Shown: positions 1 through 5,490, counted from the first letter of the stretch. The stretch: DNA of 5,614 nucleotides from Bacillota bacterium (GCA_021793745.1 JAJYSD010000111.1:1-5614), one strand, 5' to 3'. Notes: generated from the sequence alone by a model not told the origin. Numbers and translations: made by a program.

Positions 1-1
1 G

Positions 2-652
2 ATTCCCCAGACATTCCATCCGACCGCCGGGCCGATGCCCCTCTCGGGGCGAGTGATCGTCCTCGATCCGGGCCATGGAGGGCCGGATGGAGGTGCCGTG
101 AGCAAGGACGGGGTGGTGGAGAAGGATGTGGCCCTGAATATCGCCTTGCACCTTCGCGATTACCTGCAGGAGGCGGGGGCGCTGGTGGTCATGACCCGGG
201 AGAAGGACACCGATCTGGCGGATGCGGACACCCGGGGCTTGAGCCGGCGAAAGGTCCAGGACCTCATGAGGCGGGTGCGGATCGTCAAGGAAAGCGGCGC
301 CGAGATCATGGTCAGCATCCACCTGAACGCCATTCCTTCCCCCCGTTGGAAGGGGGCCCAAACCTTTTACCATCCGGAGAGCGAAGAAAACAAAAAGCTG
401 GCCTCATTCATCCAAGCGGAACTGATTCGCACCCTGGAAAATACCGATCGGCTGCCGAAGATGAACGGGGATGTTTTCATCCTCCGGCAATCCCCGGTGC
501 CTGCGGCGATGGTGGAAGTGGGGTTTTTGTCCAATCCGGAGGAAGCGGCCCGGTTAGGTGACGAAAAGTATCAAAAAAAGCTGGCTGCGGCGATTTATTA
601 CGGGATCCTGCGATATTCTTCCGAAGAGGACCTGCCTCCGGAAATGAAATGA
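2..652 (+). CDS. cwlD: N-acetylmuramoyl-L-alanine amidase CwlD, 5'-truncated by the window edge
   Basis: Spore-cortex amidase that strips the peptide side chain from muramic acid, the first step to the muramic-delta-lactam recognised by germination lytic enzymes. The reading frame is open to the left edge (216 codons visible). The ATG at 35 lies inside the sequence just before the catalytic domain (PLSGRVIVLDPGHGG), so the real start is probably upstream. B. subtilis CwlD is about 237 residues, so roughly the N-terminal membrane anchor is missing. Counting from that ATG, the Amidase_3 zinc centre is complete: His14 (DPGHGG), Glu29 (VVEKD) and His96 (SIHLNA), with the catalytic Glu161 (MVEVGFLSN). 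The C-terminus (ILRYSSEEDLPPE) also resembles Bacillus CwlD. It stands upstream of salA in the same orientation, as in B. subtilis. No promoter is visible because the 5' end is absent. Identification is firm; the start is not. Confidence 0.95.
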   Translation: MPQTFHPTAGPMPLSGRVIVLDPGHGGPDGGAVSKDGVVEKDVALNIALHLRDYLQEAGALVVMTREKDTDLADADTRGLSRRKVQDLMRRVRIVKESGAEIMVSIHLNAIPSPRWKGAQTFYHPESEENKKLASFIQAELIRTLENTDRLPKMNGDVFILRQSPVPAAMVEVGFLSNPEEAARLGDEKYQKKLAAAIYYGILRYSSEEDLPPEMK

Positions 653-660
653 ATAGAGTA

Positions 661-669
661 TGATATAAT
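661..669 (+). promoter_or_regulatory. Extended -10 promoter of salA
   Basis: TGATATAAT is a perfect extended -10 (TGn plus TATAAT) just after the cwlD stop. No good -35 is seen 16-18 bases upstream, where the sequence lies inside the cwlD 3' end, but extended -10 promoters can tolerate that. Transcription would start near 676 and give salA a leader of about 34 bases, so salA can be expressed independently of cwlD in vegetative cells. This is a motif call only. Confidence 0.6.
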
Positions 670-697
670 AACAGGGAAGCATTGAAATGATGACACT

Positions 698-703
698 GGG
701 GTG
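698..703 (+). promoter_or_regulatory. Shine-Dalgarno site that decides the salA start
   Basis: GGGGTG sits six bases before the ATG at 710. The longer in-frame GTG start at 701 would lie within this site, and its nearest purine-rich stretch (AGGGAAG, from 672) is too far upstream. The ATG at 710 is therefore preferred. Confidence 0.5.
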
Positions 704-709
704 TTCCAC

Positions 710-1816
710 ATGCTTACAGAGGAGAAGATTCTGGAGGCCCTGCGGGGAGTGAAGGATCCGGAACTGAACATGAGCTTGGTGGAGCTCAATATGATCCGCA
801 ACATCCGGATTGACGGCTCCCGGGTATCTCTGGACGTGATCCTGACGATACAGGGTTGTCCGCTGAAGGTGAAGATTCAGGAGGATGTGGAAAAGGCGAT
901 CCGTGACCTCGGGGCGGAGGAAGTGAATATCCGCTTCGGATCGATGACGGATGAGGAACGGGCCGCCCTGTCGGCCAAGTTGCGGCAGCAGCGCGCCGGT
1001 GCCGGTCCCGCTCCCCAACCCGGAGCCCCGCTCTCGCCCCTTCTGGCCAAGGATTCCAAGACCCAATTCATCGCCGTGGCCAGCGGCAAGGGAGGCGTCG
1101 GCAAATCGACGGTCACCGTCAACCTGGCGGTTGCTTTGGCCCGGGAAGGGAAAAAAGTGGGGATTATCGACGCCGACATCTACGGCTTCAGCGTCCCCGA
1201 CATGATGGGAATCGAACAAGCCCCCGTCGTGATCGACAAGACGATTCTTCCCGTCGAGCGGTTCGGAGTAAAGGTGATCTCGATGGCCTTCTTCGTCCGG
1301 GACAACTCCCCCGTGATCTGGCGCGGTCCGATGCTGGGCAAGATGCTGCGCAACTTCTTTACCGAAGTCCACTGGGACGAGCTCGACTACATGCTTCTTG
1401 ACCTGCCTCCGGGTACCGGCGATGTGGCTCTGGATGTGCACCAGCTCATTCCCCAAAGCAAAGAAATCATCGTCACCACGCCCCATGCGACGGCCGCCTT
1501 CGTTGCCGCCCGGGCGGGGAACATGGCCCTGCACACCAAGCATGAGATCCTGGGCGTCGTGGAAAACATGTCCTGGTATGCCTGCTCCGCCTGCGGAAAC
1601 CGGGACTACGTCTTCGGTCGCGGTGGAGGCGAGAAGTTGGCCAAGGAGCTCGGAACGGAGCTGCTCGTCCAAATCCCCCTGGGCGCACCGGACAACGACA
1701 TCAATGATCCGGACTTCTCTCCCTCCGTTTATGCGGCCGACACGGAGACGGGACGCCTGTATGCCGACCTGGCCCGCAAGGTGATTCAGAAGACGGCTGC
1801 GGAGGTCAAAAACTGA
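710..1816 (+). CDS. salA: SalA/Mrp-family P-loop ATPase (Fe-S carrier-like)
   Basis: Mrp/NBP35 (ApbC) family ATPase of 368 residues. The family carries Fe-S clusters to apoproteins. The Bacillus member SalA acts as a regulator that lowers scoC expression and so raises exoprotease production. Residues about 2-75 form an N-terminal MIP18/DUF59 domain (KILEALRGVKDPE). A polar proline/alanine linker at about 93-112 follows, then the deviant Walker A SGKGGVGKST at 125-134 (Lys132), the IDADIYGFSVPDMMG switch and LDLPPGTGDV. A CxxC pair (Cys292, Cys295 in CSACG) is the metal-bridging motif of classical Mrp proteins; the B. subtilis protein, as I recall it, lacks it. Cluster carriage is therefore plausible here. 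A GTG at 701 is an alternative start adding three residues. The gene lies 57 bases after cwlD, has its own promoter and ends before a strong terminator. Which role dominates in this host cannot be seen. Confidence 0.93.
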   Translation: MLTEEKILEALRGVKDPELNMSLVELNMIRNIRIDGSRVSLDVILTIQGCPLKVKIQEDVEKAIRDLGAEEVNIRFGSMTDEERAALSAKLRQQRAGAGPAPQPGAPLSPLLAKDSKTQFIAVASGKGGVGKSTVTVNLAVALAREGKKVGIIDADIYGFSVPDMMGIEQAPVVIDKTILPVERFGVKVISMAFFVRDNSPVIWRGPMLGKMLRNFFTEVHWDELDYMLLDLPPGTGDVALDVHQLIPQSKEIIVTTPHATAAFVAARAGNMALHTKHEILGVVENMSWYACSACGNRDYVFGRGGGEKLAKELGTELLVQIPLGAPDNDINDPDFSPSVYAADTETGRLYADLARKVIQKTAAEVKN

Positions 1817-1919
1817 AAGCGGCGGCCGGTTCGCCGGCTGGACGGTCGCCGGGCGGTTCACCGGAGGCTCTGTCCGTGCACGCCGCGGTGAATCCGATCG
1901 TCCGTTCTTTCCAGCGCGG

Positions 1920-1948
1920 GCCGGCGGGATTTCCCGCCGGCTTTTCTC
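1920..1948 (+). terminator. Rho-independent terminator of salA
   Basis: A perfect 9-bp stem (GCCGGCGGG with CCCGCCGGC) closes an ATTT loop and is followed by TTTTCTC on the + strand. On the other strand the hairpin is followed by CCGCGC, so it would not work as an intrinsic terminator for the convergent gene, which ends nine bases away. Bases 1817-1919 between the salA stop and this hairpin show GC-rich short inverted repeats but no gene. Confidence 0.88.
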
Positions 1949-1956
1949 GTTGGATC

Positions 1957-2970
1957 TCAAAAGGGAATCTCATCGCTGGAGATTTCAATCGGCTTCCCGT
2001 CATTTTCTTCCATCGGATCGGGCACCCGGGAGGTCGCCGCTTCCTTTTTGGGCTTCATCACTTCCTGCCAGGGTTTGAGCAGTCCCAGTTGGGTGAGGAT
2101 CGTTTCCGCTCCGCAATGCTCACAGTAGCGCGCATCCCCCGGATTGATCCGGCCGCACCAGTTGTCGGAGCCGATCGTTTTATCCAATGGGGACTGATTG
2201 GTGCATTCATTGAATAGATAGATCCCGCACATTTTACAATATTTTGCATCCTCGGAAAAGTTTCGATTCCCGCAACGGGGGCAGTACAGGAACCGCCCCT
2301 TTTCGTCCGTCTCGATGTAGGCGTGTGGTCGGTTCATCGGCCTTCCCTCCGGATTCCGTTTAATGATCCCCAACAGGCCGTAATGCCCATCGGGACTGAC
2401 ACAGTGAGTCACCGGTTTCAAGAAATCCGAAAACTGCCGCCTCATCCACTCCTCCGCCGTCCGGGGGACTTCATCATGCTGTCTCAGGTCGAGCTCCCGC
2501 TCCTCTGCCACCGCCTCGGGGATCTCGCACATATAGGCGATCGCTTCCCGCTGTGTGGCACCGGCTGCCCGCAGAAGGGGCAGGGGGGCGAGCACCTCCG
2601 CCGCAAAATGCTCCGCGTCCCGGATGTGGCGGGGCTGTGGCGATGTTCCCGCCGGAGCGGGCACGTGGCCGAGCCGAATATGTCCCAATTCCCGCAGGAG
2701 GATCCAGCGCAGCCGCTCGGGGGGCCGTTGCTCCTCGTAGACGATGGTGAAGGTTTGCTTTTTCCGGTGGACGAGGAGAAGGGCGCCGCGCTCCTTCCGC
2801 AACCAGCGCGGATCCAAATGTTCGTTTTTGACGACCCGGTCGGCGGGAATGACCCGGACTCCCAGCCCTTCGAGGAGGAGAAAGGGATCGACGGGCAACC
2901 AGCGGATATCCGCTTCGCGGATCAGTTGCCAGGCGGCTTCCAGGATGACTCGGGATCGTTTTTGCACCAT
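1957..2970 (-). CDS. ImmA/IrrE-like protein with zinc ribbons and an SSB-type C-terminal tail
   Basis: A 337-residue protein, convergent with salA and not part of the classical cluster. Residues about 10-135 resemble the ImmA/IrrE metallopeptidase fold: DPFLLLEGLGVRVI (29-41), FTIVYEEQRPPERLRWILLRELGH and DAEHFAAEVLAP (118-129, the family's EANxFAAxLLMP). ImmA and IrrE cleave DNA-binding repressors after DNA damage. However, the HExxH motif reads R93-E-L-G-H97, so the first zinc ligand is lost, and the later Glu region has Asp118. Residues 230-248 form a clear zinc ribbon (CPRCG...KYCKMCG). A second is likely at 256-286 (Cys256, Cys272, Cys283, Cys286). A basic, polar linker (about 299-322) leads to a final NDGKPIEISSDEIPF that mirrors the SSB tail. 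The ATG at 2970 is chosen because the frame further upstream is low-complexity and spans the gerD terminator; a GGGG site lies 12 bases before it. No HTH repressor partner is present. Family assignment is good; function is unknown. Confidence 0.8.
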   Translation of the reverse strand: MVQKRSRVILEAAWQLIREADIRWLPVDPFLLLEGLGVRVIPADRVVKNEHLDPRWLRKERGALLLVHRKKQTFTIVYEEQRPPERLRWILLRELGHIRLGHVPAPAGTSPQPRHIRDAEHFAAEVLAPLPLLRAAGATQREAIAYMCEIPEAVAEERELDLRQHDEVPRTAEEWMRRQFSDFLKPVTHCVSPDGHYGLLGIIKRNPEGRPMNRPHAYIETDEKGRFLYCPRCGNRNFSEDAKYCKMCGIYLFNECTNQSPLDKTIGSDNWCGRINPGDARYCEHCGAETILTQLGLLKPWQEVMKPKKEAATSRVPDPMEENDGKPIEISSDEIPF

Positions 2971-2997
2971 GTGGCTGCCACGCCCCTTTTCCTTTTC

Positions 2998-3003
2998 ATT
3001 GTA
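2998..3003 (-). promoter_or_regulatory. Possible -10 of the ImmA/IrrE-like gene
   Basis: TACAAT read on the minus strand lies 27 bases before the ATG at 2970. The sequence 17 bases further upstream (TTTTCC) is a poor -35. The start of transcription would be near 2991, leaving a short leader that contains the AAAAGGGG ribosome site at 2983-2990. Weak, based on one hexamer. Confidence 0.3.
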
Positions 3004-3066
3004 CAGGGAATGCTTCGGAGGGAAAAGGGATCGCCGGAGTACGGACCGCCGCAAGGGGGAGCGGCT

Positions 3067-3099
3067 CCTCGATCGCTCCGGGGTCCGGAGCCGATGAGG
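3067..3099. repeat. Imperfect inverted repeat upstream of the ImmA/IrrE-like gene
   Basis: A perfect 7-bp core (GCTCCGG and CCGGAGC, 3075-3081 and 3085-3091) is separated by GGT. It extends to 15-base arms, CCTC...ATCG on the left and CGAT...GAGG on the right, with one-base bulges. No run of T follows on either strand, so it is not an obvious terminator. It sits between the gerD terminator and the -10 of the downstream minus-strand gene, so it could be an operator or a structured remnant of the gerD transcript end. Confidence 0.4.
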
Positions 3100-3112
3100 C
3101 GGACGGCGCCGC

Positions 3113-3134
3113 AAAAAAGACCCCGTAAGGGGTC
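3113..3134 (-). terminator. Rho-independent terminator of gerD
   Basis: On the minus strand, GACCCC-TTAC-GGGGTC forms a 6-bp stem with a four-base loop followed directly by six T. It lies about 95 bases beyond the gerD stop and separates gerD from the ImmA/IrrE-like gene. The rest of 2971-3229 is non-coding; apart from this hairpin, the inverted repeat and the putative -10, I see nothing else there. Confidence 0.85.
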
Positions 3135-3229
3135 CAGGACCTGACAGCGCGGGGGTGTGTCCGGCGTTTCGTCCTTCGGAGAAAAGCGGTGTGATACCCG
3201 GCCGTCGATCCTTTCTTTCCTTTCCGGGG

Positions 3230-3814
3230 TTACCCGCTACTTCCCTTGCTGCCATCCTTTTTCTTTTTTTGATCCGCTTTTTTCACCGCATCCTCCAAGA
3301 GTTTCTCCATTTTTTTCTGGAAGGAGGGGGTTTCCAGGGCCTCCTCCATGATTTTCGGCATCTCTTGGCGGTATTTTCGGCTTTTCATCAGATGGAGCAG
3401 GTTATCCTCGAATTCCGGATCCCGCATCACGTCCAGGAGCAGTTTCTGGTACTCGGGATCTTTCATCAACTGCTTCATCAGCTGTTTCTGCTCCTTGCGG
3501 GTTACTTCGGCGAAGTTTTTGGCCACTTCCCGCTTTTTGAGGACGTTTTCCAGCCCCTTTTGCGACTTGGGATCCTGCAGGGCTTTGGCGATCGCCTTCT
3601 CCATATCCTGGGTGGCGATCACCACTTCCCTTTTGAACTCCGGGTCCTTCATCATTTCTTTGATTGCCCGTTTTCCCTCATTGGTCTGCAGGACATCGAC
3701 GACGATTTCCTTCACCTGCTGGTAATCCGGCCCCCGGCTTTCGGGGCGCTGGGCCGGACTGCTGCATGCGGCGGTAAGAACGAAGATCATGGCTGCAAGC
3801 AAAATGTTGCGCAT
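3230..3814 (-). CDS. gerD: Spore germination lipoprotein GerD
   Basis: Lipoprotein of the spore inner membrane needed for fast response to nutrients through germinant receptors, which it gathers into the germinosome cluster. The 194-residue product has a short signal peptide (MRNILLAAMIFVLTAAC) with the lipid-modified Cys17. Thr at -3 instead of Leu is a slightly unusual lipobox. The mature part is charged and helical, with recurring short DP motifs (KDPEF 56-60, QDPKS 80-84, KDPEY 118-122, RDPEF 131-135, TPSF 162-165). This fits the all-helical trimeric rope described for Geobacillus GerD. The stretch KDPEYQKLLLDVMRDPEF is almost the same as in B. subtilis. The C-terminus is a lysine-rich, disordered tail (DQKKKKDGSKGSSG). 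The start at 3814 is chosen for the lipoprotein signal and a GGGGG site six bases upstream. A forespore-type promoter lies upstream and a terminator downstream, so it is probably monocistronic. Confidence 0.94.
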   Translation of the reverse strand: MRNILLAAMIFVLTAACSSPAQRPESRGPDYQQVKEIVVDVLQTNEGKRAIKEMMKDPEFKREVVIATQDMEKAIAKALQDPKSQKGLENVLKKREVAKNFAEVTRKEQKQLMKQLMKDPEYQKLLLDVMRDPEFEDNLLHLMKSRKYRQEMPKIMEEALETPSFQKKMEKLLEDAVKKADQKKKKDGSKGSSG

Positions 3815-3879
3815 GGGGAGCCCCCGTTTCTTTCTGATCTGATATGTGCTGTGCTGTAGCAAGAGCGTAGCTCTACCCT

Positions 3880-3909
3880 TAATATGGGGAGGCACGGGGC
3901 GGATTATGC
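3880..3909 (-). promoter_or_regulatory. Sigma-G (forespore) promoter of gerD
   Basis: Read on the minus strand: GCATA (3909-3905), exactly 18 bases, then CATATTA (3886-3880). This fits the B. subtilis sigma-G consensus GHATR-N17/18-CATxHTA at every defined position. The transcript would begin near 3873, about 59 bases before the gerD ATG. B. subtilis gerD is known to depend on sigma-G, which supports the call. Confidence 0.75.
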
Positions 3910-3937
3910 CGATGCGCTGGTTTCCCCCAAGGGGCTT

Positions 3938-3946
3938 TGGTACAAT
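3938..3946 (+). promoter_or_regulatory. Extended -10 promoter of kbaA
   Basis: TGGTACAAT is an extended -10 (TGn plus TACAAT, five of six to the consensus). The -35 region about 17 bases upstream (TGGTTT) is poor. Transcription would start near 3953, 28 bases before the kbaA ATG. It is divergent from the gerD sigma-G promoter, with about 30 bases between their upstream elements. Confidence 0.45.
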
Positions 3947-3980
3947 CAAAGGGACGGATTTTAATGGGGAGAGACCGAAG

Positions 3981-4616
3981 ATGACCATACGAAATTGGCT
4001 TTTTTTGTTTTCCACCACCCTGTCCCTGGGCGGCGTGGCGGCGCTGTTGCTCGGCCTTTTGCTGGAATTATTGATGGGGGAGATGGGACTCACCCTTTTG
4101 CAGCAGCTGCTCGCGGGCCTGTTGTTCGGTGCCGTGGCACAGATGGGGTTATTTGCATATATGATCTTTAATTGGGTGGCCGCGGGCTTTTTCCGCAAAG
4201 ATTTCTGGTTTAACACCGTCCAGGTGTTGCTTCTCCTCCTGGTGCTGGGAGAGGTGATCCTTTTCGGATATATGGCCGATGACGGGGGCAGACTCCTGGT
4301 TCCCGAAGCCATCGTGGGAATCGTTACGCTGGTCGCCGGATTGGCGGTGGCGCTGTGGAAGGTGAAGCTGACGAGTCAGCGCAGTTTTGTCCCCACCCTC
4401 TTCTTTATGGTGGTGGCGACGCTGATCGAATCCGGAACCGCCCTCAAACAGGACTCCCTGATGATGATGCTGTACACGGTGTTGACGCTGCTTGTCTGCA
4501 ACGCCTGGCAGGTCCTGTGGATCCACCGGCTGGTGGTTCCTCCGAAGGCTGCGGAAAGCAAAAACCGACAGAAAAAGCGCGCCGGTACCCCGGCGCCGGC
4601 GGGCTCCAAAAAATAA
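3981..4616 (+). CDS. kbaA: KinB-signalling pathway activation protein KbaA
   Basis: Integral membrane protein of 211 residues needed in B. subtilis for KinB-dependent activation of the sporulation phosphorelay. About six hydrophobic segments are visible, near residues 8-32, 42-66, 77-98, 109-127, 135-151 and 160-180. Family signatures match Bacillus KbaA: AQMGLFAYM (53-61), the KVK-TSQRSFVPTLFFMVVATLIE stretch (127-150) and LLVCNAWQVL (170-179). A basic, polar tail (about 189-211, AESKNRQKKR and on) is likely cytosolic and is longer than I recall in B. subtilis. The ATG at 3981 is chosen because GGGGAGAG lies seven bases before it and the protein then starts as in Bacillus (MTIRNW against MKSRNW). 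An open frame continues upstream to 3846 but overlaps both promoters and is not coding. Neighbours gerD and pdaB are both on the opposite strand, so kbaA is a single-gene unit. Confidence 0.93.
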   Translation: MTIRNWLFLFSTTLSLGGVAALLLGLLLELLMGEMGLTLLQQLLAGLLFGAVAQMGLFAYMIFNWVAAGFFRKDFWFNTVQVLLLLLVLGEVILFGYMADDGGRLLVPEAIVGIVTLVAGLAVALWKVKLTSQRSFVPTLFFMVVATLIESGTALKQDSLMMMLYTVLTLLVCNAWQVLWIHRLVVPPKAAESKNRQKKRAGTPAPAGSKK

Positions 4617-4654
4617 AGCAGCCGAATCCGCTGCGTAGCAGGTCCGGGTTCGGC
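4607..4654 (-). terminator. Terminator of pdaB, overlapping the kbaA end
   Basis: The arms GCCGAATCCGCTGC (4621-4634) and GCAG...CGGGTTCGGC (4638-4654) pair almost throughout, with a GTA loop and a 3-base bulge. On the minus strand the hairpin is followed by TGCTTTATTTTTT, whose T tract runs into the last codons of kbaA. On the + strand it is followed by CCTTGGACGATTTTCTTC, a poor tract, so it terminates pdaB better than kbaA, although it may serve both convergent genes. Confidence 0.65.
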
Positions 4655-4670
4655 CCTTGGACGATTTTCT

Positions 4671-5435
4671 TCACTCCACCGGATTGGTTTCCACTTTGGT
4701 TCCGGCAATCAACTCGGAAACCGTCACAAATTCGTATCCCTTTTCCCGAAGCCCATCGATGATTTCCGGAAGCGCTTCGTGGGTTTGGCGGCAGGAGTCG
4801 CTGGCGTGCATCAGGATGATGTCTCCGGGATGCGCCTTGGAAAGCACCCGTTGAACGATCTTCTCTTTGCCGGGATTCATCCAGTCCAGGGAATCGGTAT
4901 CCCACTGGATGGTGGTGTAGCCCAAACTGTCGGCAATGCGCAGCACCCGCTTGTCGAAGTCGCCGTTGGGAAAACGGATCAGATTGGGCTTTTTTCCCGT
5001 CAGCTTGTTCAGGATTGCGTCCGCCTTGGTGATCTGCTCCCGGATTTTTTCTTCGCTGTAGGTGCTGTAATTGTCGTGCCGATGGCCATGGCTGCCGATT
5101 TCATAATTCATGTCGACGATGCGCTTGACGATATCCGGATGGCTTTCCGCCCAGGGAGAGGAGAGGAAAAAGGTGGCTTTTTTCAGGTCCTTCTGTTCCA
5201 GCACATCGAGGATGGGACCGGCCCGCTCCTCACCCCAACTGATATCAAAGGTGAGCGCCACTTGTTTTTTGTCGGTTTCCACACTGTAAACCGCTTCGGG
5301 TCCCGTTTCCACGGGGAGAAATACCTGGATGTCGTTCTTTTCGGCATAGAAGATGCCTGCAGCAAAGAATACCGCGACGACCAAAACAACGAACCGCTTG
5401 ATCCGCTTGCCGGATAAAACCCAGAAATAGTTCAA
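4671..5435 (-). CDS. pdaB: Sporulation polysaccharide deacetylase PdaB
   Basis: Carbohydrate-esterase-4 family protein (NodB fold). In B. subtilis, pdaB (ybaN) mutants make spores that lose viability late, which points to a cortex-maintaining role. A membrane anchor spans about residues 14-31 and the catalytic domain runs from about 58 to 245. CE4 motifs: TFDIS (62-66; Asp64 present, second Asp replaced by Ile as in Bacillus PdaB), SHGHRH (115-120, keeping the H-x3-H pair His116/His120), RFPNG (154-158), DTDSLDW (179-185) and LMHAS (208-212). With the TTG at 5435 the protein has 254 residues, the length I recall for B. subtilis PdaB, and begins MNYFWV against MNHFYV. GGAGGTGG precedes this TTG by five bases. 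The longer ATG start at 5486 has no ribosome site and lies in the promoter region. Real deacetylase activity is not certain because the metal site is partly altered. Confidence 0.92.
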   Translation of the reverse strand: MNYFWVLSGKRIKRFVVLVVAVFFAAGIFYAEKNDIQVFLPVETGPEAVYSVETDKKQVALTFDISWGEERAGPILDVLEQKDLKKATFFLSSPWAESHPDIVKRIVDMNYEIGSHGHRHDNYSTYSEEKIREQITKADAILNKLTGKKPNLIRFPNGDFDKRVLRIADSLGYTTIQWDTDSLDWMNPGKEKIVQRVLSKAHPGDIILMHASDSCRQTHEALPEIIDGLREKGYEFVTVSELIAGTKVETNPVE

Positions 5436-5440
5436 TCCCT

Positions 5441-5448
5441 CCACCTCC
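5441..5448 (-). promoter_or_regulatory. Strong Shine-Dalgarno site fixing the TTG start of pdaB
   Basis: GGAGGTGG on the minus strand, followed by AGGGA and then TTG. It lies inside the frame of the longer candidate starting at ATG 5486, which has no such site. This places the start at 5435. Confidence 0.7.
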
Positions 5449-5460
5449 GACGGCTTTGCG

Positions 5461-5490
5461 GTATGGGGGGTTGTACCCTGTCCCATACTA
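5461..5490 (+). promoter_or_regulatory. Sigma-F/sigma-G-type forespore promoter of the rightmost gene
   Basis: GTATG (5461-5465), exactly 18 bases, then CATACTA (5484-5490): a full match to GHATR-N18-CATxHTA. Transcription would start near 5497, about 53 bases before the GTG at 5550. The gene it serves is therefore probably expressed in the forespore. Confidence 0.65.

Noticed and set aside
686..753. Short upstream open frame (ATG at 686/689) overlapping the salA start
   Set aside because: About twenty codons, no distinct ribosome site, and it overlaps salA in another frame. Nothing supports translation.
1821..1840. GCCGG-TTCG-CCGGC hairpin just after the salA stop
   Set aside because: Only a 5-bp stem with no adjacent T tract. 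The real terminator is at 1920-1948, and short GC palindromes are expected in this composition.
554..1960. Long open frame (468 codons) antisense to salA
   Set aside because: It is a shadow of salA in GC-rich DNA. The composition is biased (His, Gly, Arg, Asp), no domain is recognisable and no ribosome site is seen.
2323..3144. Plus-strand open frame opposite the ImmA/IrrE-like gene
   Set aside because: The minus-strand product has recognisable domains and zinc ribbons. This frame reads as its reverse shadow and runs through a terminator hairpin.
2971..3255. Upstream extension of the ImmA/IrrE-like frame by 95 residues
   Set aside because: The extension is arginine/proline/serine-rich low complexity, has no ribosome site and spans the gerD terminator and the last codons of gerD on the same strand.
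3856..3876. Inverted repeat AGAGC-GTA-GCTCT in the gerD leader
   Set aside because: Only five base pairs, not near the ribosome site and without any matching second structure. Too weak to call a riboswitch or operator.
3815..4312. Longer gerD frame starting at 4312
   Set aside because: It would hide the lipoprotein signal peptide inside the protein and overlaps kbaA on the opposite strand. The start at 3814 has a ribosome site and a downstream-placed promoter.
4621..4660. tRNA-like look of the GGTCCGGGTTCGGCCC segment between kbaA and pdaB
   Set aside because: There is no acceptor, D or anticodon arm at the right spacing. The bases are fully explained by the terminator hairpin.
4779..5417. 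Plus-strand open frame opposite pdaB
   Set aside because: Shadow of pdaB, whose CE4 motifs and full expected length are clear on the minus strand.
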